Part shown: piece by piece, positions 8,842 to 16,517 of the stretch | Layout: each line of letters starts with the position of its first letter | How positions within the stretch are numbered: the stretch's first letter is position 1 | DNA from: Brachionus koreanus | Lineage: Eukaryota; Rotifera; Eurotatoria; Ploima; Brachionidae | Length of the DNA: 34,529 nt | NCBI GenBank assembly: GCA_016987375.1 | Contig: PJRA01000263.1 | Coordinates: 1,028,205-1,062,733, forward strand | Direction of reading: 5' to 3' | Position numbers and translations under genes: made by a program | The notes under the pieces: model-generated | The model's database searches: none | The model's input: only the letters and a program-made list of their open reading frames with translations | What the model was told of the DNA's origin: nothing

Positions 8842-11574
8842 CTAAAGAACTGCCAAACATTCTTTTTCTGTGATTCCGTAATGTAATTCGGCTCCTTTTA
8901 AGAGTTTTGATGCATAAGCACAAACGTATTCGTTGCCTTTATCATCTATTTGAGTTAGAACGGCACATACGGCTAGTCCAGAAGCATCAGTGTGCAGAAT
9001 GAATGGGCGCGAAAAATCGGGTAAGCGTAAAATCGGGTATGACGTTAACCTTTCCTTAAGTTCGTTAAAAGCCTTCTCACATTTTTCGTCCCAGTTCCAT
9101 TTAACTTCTTTTTTACTAAGCCTATGTAGTGGAGCTGCGATTTTTGAGAAATCCTTGATAAACTTACGGTAGTAGTTGCAGAGTCCCAAAAATTGTAGTA
9201 GCTCCTTGACTTTTCCTGGTCTTGACCATGCTTTGATCGCGTCTATCTTCTCTGGGTCCATTTGTACAGTGTTTCTGGACACGATATGGCCAAGTACTTT
9301 GATTGATTTCTTAAAAAATTTGCATTTTTTGTAGTTTATTTTTAGGTGCGCCTTTTTTAGGCGTTTAAAGACTTCTTCAAGACAATTGATATGCTTATCG
9401 ACAGTGTCCGAAAACACAAAAATATCATCAATATATACTACGACAAATTTTAGGTCGCCTACTGTGGAGTACATTATTCTACTAAAATATCCAGGTGCAT
9501 TTCTTAGACCAAATGGGAGTCTTAAAAACTCATAGTGTCCATCTGAGGTTGTAAATGCAGTCATCGGAATTGATTTTTCGTCGACTTCCACTTGCCAATA
9601 TCCGGCCTTAAGGTCAATTGATGAGAAGACTGATGCGCCACTCATCATGTCGAGTATGTCTTCTATTCTTGGCAGTGGGTATGGATCCTGAATGGTGATG
9701 TTATTCAATTGTCTGTAATCTATGCAAAGACGTTTTGATCCATCTTTTTTGTTTTGCATTAAAACTGGGAATGCCCACGGGCTATCAGAAGGCCTTATTA
9801 TTCCAGCTTTAAGCATTTCTTCAATTTCTTTGTTAATTAGTTCTCTCTCTCTAATTGCTGCACGGTATGGCATTATTCGAATCGGTTTATCGCTCGTGGT
9901 TTTAATTACATGTTTGGGTAGTTTACTGGGACGCTTGATGTCTTCATAAGTCACAGCGAAAACAGGTTTATTGTCGTTTAAAATTTTAAGGGCATCTGTG
10001 TTTTGTTTTTCAGTTAACTCGTCGAAATTTTCGAATTTCACATTTTTGTTTGGTCGAAAATCCCAGGCCTCAAAATCTTCATCGAAATTATCATCTTCAA
10101 TATCAGCTTGATTAACAATGAATTCTTCGTCCTCTGGAAAATCATCATCCACATCTACATACTTTCTTGGCCTGAAGTAAATTTCTCGTTTTGCTGGATC
10201 AATAGATGCGTTATTTGCCACAAACCAATCCATGCCCAAAAGAACATTTTCTCTTGGTAAAATAATAAATTCAAGTTCAGTTACTAGTCCATTGAAAATT
10301 AATCTAAGCTTTTCAGTCAAATTCGTCCTGTGAATTTGGTTATTAGCAACAACAGCTTTAATGAGCTTGTGGCTAATTGGTAACTTGTGTTCATGTACTA
10401 AACCTTCAGGAATAACGGAGCGTTTAGCACCGGTATCAAATATTATTTCAACTTCGAGATCAGTTTTTCCTATAAGAGCTCTTGCCTTTATTAGTTCAGG
10501 TATTTGTCGAATCTCTTGGACGTGATTGTTGCTAGTGTATTCGATACTTGACACAGGTGTTTCTTCGTAGCAAGTGTTACTTGTATGTGATAGTGTAAAG
10601 TTACTTGTCTTTGTTATCGATTTTAGTTTATTGGTGAGTCTTCTGAAAGAGACTTCTAAATCTCCATTCCAGTACCATTTTTGGCTGTTGGCTAGTTTAA
10701 ATAGTACTCCTGTCGCTGACCAAGTGTCTTCTAAGGCTTGTTTATAGTATAGGCAAAATGCCAAAAGCCTTTCCAGTTCCTCGACTTTCCTTGGTCTCCT
10801 TAGATAGTGGTTAGGTTGTTTAATCGGTTCATCTGTGACATATGTTATTTCTTCATCAGCAACTACTTCGTATTCAACGTCAACGCTGTTAACGTTTTTT
10901 CCGTTTTTCCTGTATGAAACAATTCTTCTATTGTTCCTCTGATTATAAAAATTTCTTGGATTTTGATTTTTCTGTTGTCCATATCCAGTTCGTACCTTGT
11001 TAAATTTCTCATCTGGTTTGGGCTGGATGGTTTTTCCTCGTTCGAAAGCTTCGTCATTTTTAGTTCTGTATTTATTCTTATTTAACTGAGCAAGCTTACG
11101 ACATTCCGCCTTCAAGTGTCCTGGTTTTTTACAAAAGTGACATATTCTTGATTCAATCGAGTATTTGCTAACGGCATTTACCGAAGATTTCTCTTCCACA
11201 TTATTTGAGTAATAAACCGTTGAAGCCATTTTTATCGCTTCCTTTAAGGTTTTTGGCTCTTTTAGACAAAGTGCCGTTCGGAGCATATCGCTTAATCCAT
11301 TCTGAAAGTATATGACTTTATCCTCTTTGCACATTGGTCTCTCAGTTATCCGTATCCATTCCATTATGTTTTCATTACCGGTAAAGTTTGGTTGTCCAAT
11401 AGACGTTATCTTATTGCTCCTTTTCCTTTGTTCAGGATTCATTTTTGTTGCTAAGGGTTCTTGAGGTCTCATAACCGTCATCATCGACTTCATTGTCTCC
11501 AGTAGCAGTCCTTGAAAGCTAGCGTTTTGTGCATCGGTATGAGCTTTGGAGATCTTGCAAATCTCCGTTATCAT
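8842..11574 (-). CDS. Gag-protease-reverse transcriptase-RNase H polyprotein, truncated
   Basis: 910 codons. Gag is at residues 1 to about 260, with a zinc knuckle (Cys145, Cys148, His153, Cys158; CHFCKKPGHLKAEC). The middle of the capsid looks shortened, since MEWI and the FQNGL block are almost adjacent. The aspartic protease has DTGA at 380-383. RT has LPFGLRNAP near 686-694 and the catalytic YIDD at 714-717. RNase H starts with LHTDASG and ends at KECLAVL, where an in-frame TAG stops the ORF. Gag and Pol share one frame, as in many Ty3/gypsy elements. The ATG at 11574 is the first in the frame, which opens about 65 bases further upstream after a TAA. It makes copy DNA of the element's RNA; with the RNase H break this copy is unlikely to be autonomous. 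Confidence 0.9.
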   Translation of the reverse strand: MITEICKISKAHTDAQNASFQGLLLETMKSMMTVMRPQEPLATKMNPEQRKRSNKITSIGQPNFTGNENIMEWIRITERPMCKEDKVIYFQNGLSDMLRTALCLKEPKTLKEAIKMASTVYYSNNVEEKSSVNAVSKYSIESRICHFCKKPGHLKAECRKLAQLNKNKYRTKNDEAFERGKTIQPKPDEKFNKVRTGYGQQKNQNPRNFYNQRNNRRIVSYRKNGKNVNSVDVEYEVVADEEITYVTDEPIKQPNHYLRRPRKVEELERLLAFCLYYKQALEDTWSATGVLFKLANSQKWYWNGDLEVSFRRLTNKLKSITKTSNFTLSHTSNTCYEETPVSSIEYTSNNHVQEIRQIPELIKARALIGKTDLEVEIIFDTGAKRSVIPEGLVHEHKLPISHKLIKAVVANNQIHRTNLTEKLRLIFNGLVTELEFIILPRENVLLGMDWFVANNASIDPAKREIYFRPRKYVDVDDDFPEDEEFIVNQADIEDDNFDEDFEAWDFRPNKNVKFENFDELTEKQNTDALKILNDNKPVFAVTYEDIKRPSKLPKHVIKTTSDKPIRIMPYRAAIRERELINKEIEEMLKAGIIRPSDSPWAFPVLMQNKKDGSKRLCIDYRQLNNITIQDPYPLPRIEDILDMMSGASVFSSIDLKAGYWQVEVDEKSIPMTAFTTSDGHYEFLRLPFGLRNAPGYFSRIMYSTVGDLKFVVVYIDDIFVFSDTVDKHINCLEEVFKRLKKAHLKINYKKCKFFKKSIKVLGHIVSRNTVQMDPEKIDAIKAWSRPGKVKELLQFLGLCNYYRKFIKDFSKIAAPLHRLSKKEVKWNWDEKCEKAFNELKERLTSYPILRLPDFSRPFILHTDASGLAVCAVLTQIDDKGNEYVCAYASKLLKGAELHYGITEKECLAVL

Positions 11575-11774
11575 TTCTTGTGTAAGACCTGACCCTGACG
11601 AGCTTGCCTGACTACTTGTTTTAGATGCCTGTTTTAGATACTTGTTTTAGATGTTTTAGGTGCCTGACTACTTCACTCTTCTTACCTAAATCTGATTTTT
11701 CTAATTCCCTTGGCGGTTTAAGGTTTAATATTTTCTTATTTCTTAGTTCCAGTTTTGTCTAAGATTTATACCAA
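11575..11774 (-). other. Gypsy leader with short tandem repeats
   Basis: Non-coding leader between primer-binding site and gag. At 11606-11672 a short imperfect repeat (tgttttagat units inside a duplicated gcctgactact) makes up much of the sequence and reaches the edge of gag. Confidence 0.5.
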
Positions 11775-11784
11775 GCTGCTACCA
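11775..11784 (-). other. Primer-binding site candidate
   Basis: In element orientation the 5' LTR ends ...CACA, followed by AG and then TGGTAGCAGC. This complements a tRNA 3' end GCTGCTACCA, the form expected for an animal initiator tRNA-Met with an AGCAGC acceptor stem. The tRNA identity is inference from general knowledge of that tRNA. Confidence 0.6.
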
Positions 11785-11786
11785 CT

Positions 11787-12057
11787 TGTGAAAATAAAAG
11801 CTGGGCTCTTTTTAAAATGGATTTTATTTAAAATAAAATATAAAAATTATTTTCACACTTTAATTAAAATAAAAAGAAATATTTATAATAAATAAATAAA
11901 AAGTCCAAAACTAGATAATAAGAACAATTTTTTTAATTGCATTCCATTGCATGATTAATTGACATTTGTGGAATGTTGCAATAATATAAAGTCTAAAGTA
12001 TAATGTTTGAAATATTATTTTAAATATTTGTTGAGTGTGATCATTTGTTGTTTCACA
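11787..12057 (-). repeat. 5' LTR (right), MITE-free
   Basis: 271 bp, TG...CA ended. It contains the single TTAA that is the empty site of the MITE found in the other LTR copies. It is followed directly at 12058 by LINE sequence identical to 4488 onward. Confidence 0.93.
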
Positions 12058-13412
12058 TGCCCAACGATACCACTTCTTCACAAACCGTGTAGTAAATTGC
12101 AGGGAATAAGCTGAAAGTTGATGCAGTGAAAGTTCAATCTTGCGATATTTTTAAAGCAAAAACAGACAAAAACCGTCAAAATATTTTTTGCACATAATCT
12201 GTTATTAGATTTTACGCATTTATGCATTGCAATAAACCATTATACTTTACTATACTAAGTCAAAAATAAACCGCAATTTTTGTCGAAAAATAGTGACTAT
12301 GAGAAATTTCCAGAAATTCTTTATTTCCAAAAATGAAAATAAAGAATTTACTGAAATTCCTCACGGAACTCCTAAAAGCCATATTTTCGTTCTTCGGAAT
12401 CAGTAAAGGACAGAATAAAAGAAGCGGTATCTAAGAAAGATTCAATTCATTCACATTTTAACAATTTGATATAAAAGCAAGTAAAAGATTTTCGGCAAGT
12501 GAAGTTCCCAGAAATACTCACCAATATTAAAATTACAGCTATATTCAAAAATGTAAAGATCTGGAAAAAAAAATTATATAAAAACTCGCGATCAATATGT
12601 TGATGCTATTTTTAATATGAAAAACAGTAAAATTAAAAATACTAAATTTTTAATGTTCTTTAATTTAGCAGGGAATTATTTTTTGATAAGGAAGAAATGA
12701 TCACAATGTTTTTTCAAGATCAAGATTTTTATGATATAAAAAGATTTGCTTCCTTTAAATATAAATACAACATTCGATTTAGGTACAATTTAAAATTGGT
12801 TAAAAAATAATTAGTTAAATATATTTGTTAAGTTACATATGTTACTTAAAGAAATTTAGGTTTAAATATAAAAAAATGACACAAAAATCCATCCAATTTT
12901 TTTGGTCCTAGAATGATTCAGAGAGAATAACAAGCGAAAAGCAAAAGAAAATGTGTGAAAATAAAAGCTGGGCTCTTTTTAAAATGGATTTTATTTAACA
13001 CTCAAAGGACCGGCGGTGTCATTTTGACACTTTTTCAAAAATTCAAATTTAATTTTTTAATTAATTATCAATCATATATACATGTTTTAATATTTATTTT
13101 AAAGCTTTGAAAATGGTCTTTTAATTTTAGTCTTTTTCATGTTACAGACTTTTATGGAACTAATGTAACATTTAAACAAATTTTTTGACAAAAATAGCCG
13201 GTCCTTTGAGTGTTAAAATAAAATATAAAAATTATTTTCACACTTTAATTAAAATAAAAAGAAATATTTATAATAAATAAATAAAAAGTCCAAAACTAGA
13301 TAATAAGAACAATCTTTTTAATTGCATTCCATTGCATGATTAATTGACATTTGTGGAATGTTGCAATAATATAAAGTCTAAAGTATAATGTTTGAAATAT
13401 TATTTTAAATAT
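12058..13412. repeat. 1355-bp duplicated segment, copy 2
   Basis: Same as 4488-5842, including LINE 3' end, degenerate sequence, LTR start and MITE. It begins at the exact last base of the right LTR and ends at the assembly gap. Confidence 0.9.
12954..13412 (-). repeat. Third LTR copy, incomplete at the gap
   Basis: Identical to the left LTR, including the C variant and the MITE (12999-13212, TTAA at 12995-12998 and 13213-13216). It is cut by the N run about 30 bases before its expected end. Confidence 0.9.
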
Positions 13413-13427
13413 NNNNNNNNNNNNNNN
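13413..13427. other. Assembly gap of 15 Ns
   Basis: Fifteen unknown bases lie inside the third LTR copy. The length is probably nominal; at least 30 bases of LTR and the following junction are missing. Confidence 0.95.
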
Positions 13428-13565
13428 TTGACTTTTGGTGCAACTAAGTATGTTGCAGTTTGTAGCACTTATAGAACTAATTATAAGCCTTCAGAAAAAA
13501 AGTTATTAGATATTTTAGCATTTTTTTGTTCTAATTGTTTAATTTGTACCAAATTTCACAAAACC
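13428..13565 (+). mobile_element. Right half of a Mutator-like non-autonomous element
   Basis: Homologous to the right end of the element at 25433-26066: both read agtatgttgcagtttgt, then agccttcagaaaaaa, then a terminal repeat ending TTTCACAAAACC. The left half is lost in or before the gap. It abuts repeat Q. Confidence 0.6.
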
Positions 13566-13566
13566 C

Positions 13567-13706
13567 AATTTCCGCAAAAAATAAAAATCCTAAAAAAAAT
13601 TTAATTTAATTTTCAAAAAATAGAGGAAATTCCTAACAAAATGGTATATTATAGCTTTTGAGAATATTTTTGCTTTTTAAAAAAAGTGGGTGTCAGTGTT
13701 TTAGTA
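13567..13706 (-). repeat. Dispersed repeat Q, right copy in inverse orientation
   Basis: Reverse complement of 3549-3702 with small differences. The two copies bracket the LINE/gypsy block in inverted orientation about 10 kb apart. Confidence 0.6.
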
Positions 13707-13767
13707 GGACCCGACTAAAATCATTCAAAATTTTTAATTTAAACAAAATTAATAAAATAAAATATTT

Positions 13768-14349
13768 TCAACAGTCACAGCCTCCTAAGTCACAACCTCC
13801 TAAATCACAGCCAGTGCAATCGCACCCTTCAATATCACAACTATTACAATCACAATTGCAGCAATCGCATGATCCACAATCACTATCGTGTTGATCGTGA
13901 AAACAAAAAAAACAACACAGTATATCTAAATAGATTGCAGAAAAATTAACAAAATTATGTTAATAAAAGCAAAAAAATATACCTGAATCTGAATATCCAC
14001 AATTCAAATCAACATTTCTGTTTGGCTGTTTTGTTTGAACACGATCTTTATTTTCACTAAAAAAAACAGATTACTAATATGAAACCGAAAAGATGATGTT
14101 TTCGAGCTTTATTTTTTAAGTTCATTTGATTTTTATGCTCAAATAAAAAAAAATCTTAGATTAAATTTTAAATATATTTTTTAATGCTAGCTAAACATTT
14201 TTAGCATCTTAATTTTACAGTTTTTAATAGACTAAAAATTCAAGCAATAAAGCAATTATATAAATATAAATAAATTAAGCTAAACTAAATTTAATAAATT
14301 ACTTGTTATCCTGGAATTTAATATCACTAAATTCAGCTATATCTGACAT
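13768..14349 (-). CDS. Three-exon cysteine-rich small protein (92 residues), family unknown
   Basis: Exons 14349-14303, 14056-13983 and 13925-13768 (stop TGA at 13770-13768), with introns of 246 and 57 bp. Donors are GTAATT and GTATAT; acceptors are tttttttag and tctatttag. Phases join exactly, giving 47+74+158 nt. The N-terminus is acidic and polar (MSDIAEFSDIKFQDN). A short hydrophobic Cys cluster (ILCCFFCF) follows near residues 42-49. The last 36 residues are built of CD, CN and CDLGG steps (DCGSCDCCNCDCNSC, then CDLGGCDLGGCDC). There are 17 cysteines in all, 16 of them in exon 3. The density suggests metal binding, or lipidation of the CCFFC cluster; neither is shown. There is no signal peptide, so it is probably cytoplasmic. 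The close of three phases argues that the model is real; the function is not recognised. Confidence 0.68.
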
Positions 14350-15231
14350 AATATCTTATTAGGAAATAAAATTACATCAAATGTTCAAACTAATAATTTA
14401 GACACTAAAATTATCAATTTTATTTTATATGCAAAATAACTTTGTGAGTATTTATTTTTTTTTTTAACTAACGTTAAACCAAATTACATATATTTTAAAA
14501 TGATTATGATAAATTTTTTCTACCTTCAAAATTTAATCATAAATTTCAAAAATAATGAAATAATAGCTTGAAAAATTTAGAATGAAAAACATAGAGTTTT
14601 ATTCTGAAAACGAAAAGAATGATGAAGACAGAATTTTCTTCCGAGTTTTCGCTGAATTACCCCTATTCTATTGTTTGAAAACTTTTTGAGATAGCCAGTT
14701 TTTCTTTGCTCTGTTTTTTAATCTCCTATTTGAATTCAAATTTGAAGTTAATAATTTTCTAGTATAATATGACTTAGATTCAGCATAGAACTCTTGTGCC
14801 TAAAACTTTTTTTCTATAATTCGTCTGAAAATTTAAGAATAAAATTAAAAGAAAAAGGACTCAAAAAATTTAAAAATTAAAAAATTTGTGACAATCTAAA
14901 TAAATAAACGTCAAAGATCTTAAATATTTTTTAAAAAACAAGACTTATAAATAGTATTCTGATCAAGGATAAATTTTAAAGTTTGCAAAAATATGTAAGT
15001 AAATGGATTAAAAGGTGTATACATCATTATAACTCATAAATTTCTAAAATTGAGCTGGTTTTGAAAATTATTAAGAGTTTGGATTGAGGTATTATTTAAA
15101 AGTATTCAACAAAAAAACAGAATTATGTAATAAAATTTATAAAAAGTCTACTTTATCTCTCATAAAGAAAAAAAATTAAATTAGAATAGTTTTAAAATAA
15201 ATGGGTTTAATTTTTAGCTCTAAAAAATAAT
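14350..15231. other. AT-rich intergenic DNA
   Basis: No exon, repeat or RNA gene seen. It separates the cysteine-rich gene from the tandem-repeat gene. Confidence 0.5.
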
Positions 15232-15705
15232 TTAGAACCATGAACCAAATGAAGAACCACACGATGAACCGCATGAGCTGATTGGCAATGGCAATGGTAA
15301 TGGAAGTGGAGCTGGAGCTGAGCATGGTGAACCACATGAGCTGATTGGCAATGGCAAAGGTAATGGAAGTGGAGCTGGAGCTGAGCATGGTGAACCGCAT
15401 GAGCTGATTGGCAATGGCAATGGTAATGGAAGTGGAGCTGGAGCTGAGCATGGTGAACCACATGAGCTGATTGGCAATGGCAATGGTTCTGGGAGTGGAG
15501 CTGGAGCTGAGCATGGTGAACCGCATGAGCTGATTGGCAATGGCAATGGTAATGGAAGTGGAGCTGGAGCTGAGCATGGTGAACCACATGAGCTGATTGG
15601 CAATGGCAATGGTTCTGGGAGTGGAAGTGGGAGAGGAGCTGGTAGAGAAATTGGCAATGGAGCAGCCAAAGATAAGTTAAATGATGAACCACATGGAGAG
15701 CACAT
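15232..15705 (-). CDS. Tandem-repeat Pro/Leu/Cys-rich protein (157 residues), function unknown
   Basis: The ORF starts MCSPCGSSFNLSL with an AAAAA context before the ATG. It then runs through copies of a 21-residue unit of the type ISSCGSPCSAPAPLPLPLPLP and ends SSCGSSCGSSFGSWF. CGSSF occurs near both ends, so the flanks derive from the same motif. The DNA period is 63 bp, a multiple of three, so several frames on both strands stay open. I prefer this one because it alone has an ATG outside the repeat with flanking sequence in the style of the repeat. The plus-strand frame (NGNGNGSGAGAEHGEPH) has no ATG. Most unit-to-unit differences are silent in this frame (TGC/TGT, CCT/CCA, CTT/CTC), with one Leu/Glu change. 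There is no signal peptide. It could be structural or low-complexity; it might also be a non-coding minisatellite. Confidence 0.5.
   Translation of the reverse strand: MCSPCGSSFNLSLAAPLPISLPAPLPLPLPEPLPLPISSCGSPCSAPAPLPLPLPLPISSCGSPCSAPAPLPEPLPLPISSCGSPCSAPAPLPLPLPLPISSCGSPCSAPAPLPLPLPLPISSCGSPCSAPAPLPLPLPLPISSCGSSCGSSFGSWF
15275..15625. repeat. 63-bp minisatellite, five full units plus a partial
   Basis: Units start with gagctgattggc at 15275, 15338, 15401, 15464, 15527 and 15590, a strict 63 bp period. Unit ends alternate ccacat, ccgcat, ccacat, ccgcat, ccacat, which suggests growth by 126 bp dimers. The region is far more GC-rich than its surroundings. Confidence 0.95.
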
Positions 15706-16517
15706 TTTTTAAGATATTTTTGTTAATTAAAATAGTATAACTTGGTTTTTTTTGAATAAATTCGATAGTATTTTAAATTTTCAAAAAGCATTTTTATATA
15801 GAATTTTGAAATCATGAAAGCGAATCTTTATTATTGATTGATTTGAAAGAATGATTGTTTATCGAATTTTCTTTTATTATTTTTTAAAATTATGGTTTAT
15901 TTTCTCATTCAATAGAAAATACAATCAAAATGATTTAATAATATTAAGTGTTTCAAATTTTAAATATAAAGAACGATTCGTATAATTAGTATAAGTCTTT
16001 TTCTTATATTTTAAGTTGACTTTCTTATTTCAAAAGAGTTTATTTTAAAAATCATTTTTTAATTTATATTCATTGAAAACATTAGAATACAATCAGAATT
16101 ATTTTTATTTTAATTAAAAGAATAATTCCAGTAATTTTAAGATTTGATTAGAAAAGATGGATTAAGAAATTATTTTTTTTTGGGTCTAAAACATCTAAAA
16201 CAAGATTTAGATTTTAAAGCATAATTTTGGACATCAAAAATGGGCAACTAAGTTAACATAACTTCAAAATATTTGTCGTTTTTAGTTAAAAAAAATAATA
16301 TATTATATAATTTGTTAAAATAAAATTCAATTTATCTTGGTTTATTAAGTCTATCTAGATTTATTAGCAAATTTCTAAGAAAATAAAATTATTTAAGATA
16401 TTTGTTTTATATTAAAAATAAGATTTTAAATATTATTTATTTTAAAAATTAGGCAATATATTTTTAATTATTGTTCATTCAAATATTTAAAAAAATCACT
16501 CATAATAAATCGAATTC
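15706..16517. other. AT-rich intergenic DNA
   Basis: No coding signal or repeat family recognised. It includes the upstream region of the repeat gene and the 3' flank of the scramblase. Confidence 0.5.

Larger units (their letters stand above)
5384..12057 (-). mobile_element. Ty3/gypsy LTR retrotransposon with chromodomain-like tail and env-like ORF
   Basis: Complete in outline: LTRs at 5384-5872 and 11787-12057 (5' LTR on the right because the element reads on the minus strand). A primer-binding site abuts the 5' LTR. The order is gag, protease, RT, RNase H, integrase, as in Ty3/gypsy. An extra ORF with signal- and anchor-like hydrophobic segments follows in the env position. The pol region is defective: an in-frame stop in RNase H, a deletion joining RNase H to integrase, and frameshifts in integrase. 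The LTRs end TG...CA (element orientation TGTGAAAC...TTTTCACA). Apart from a MITE in the left LTR, I find one base difference between them. No matching target duplication flanks the element; the duplication described separately explains this. Confidence 0.92.

Noticed and set aside
9722..9949. Plus-strand ORF opposite reverse transcriptase
   Set aside because: Antisense shadow of the gypsy polyprotein.
13392..13604. ORF across the N run
   Set aside because: It is created by reading through unknown bases and joins an LTR to unrelated sequence.
15176..15692. Two further minus-strand ORFs and an ATG-less plus-strand frame over the 63-bp repeat
   Set aside because: They stay open only because the repeat period is a multiple of three; they have no flanking sequence that fits.
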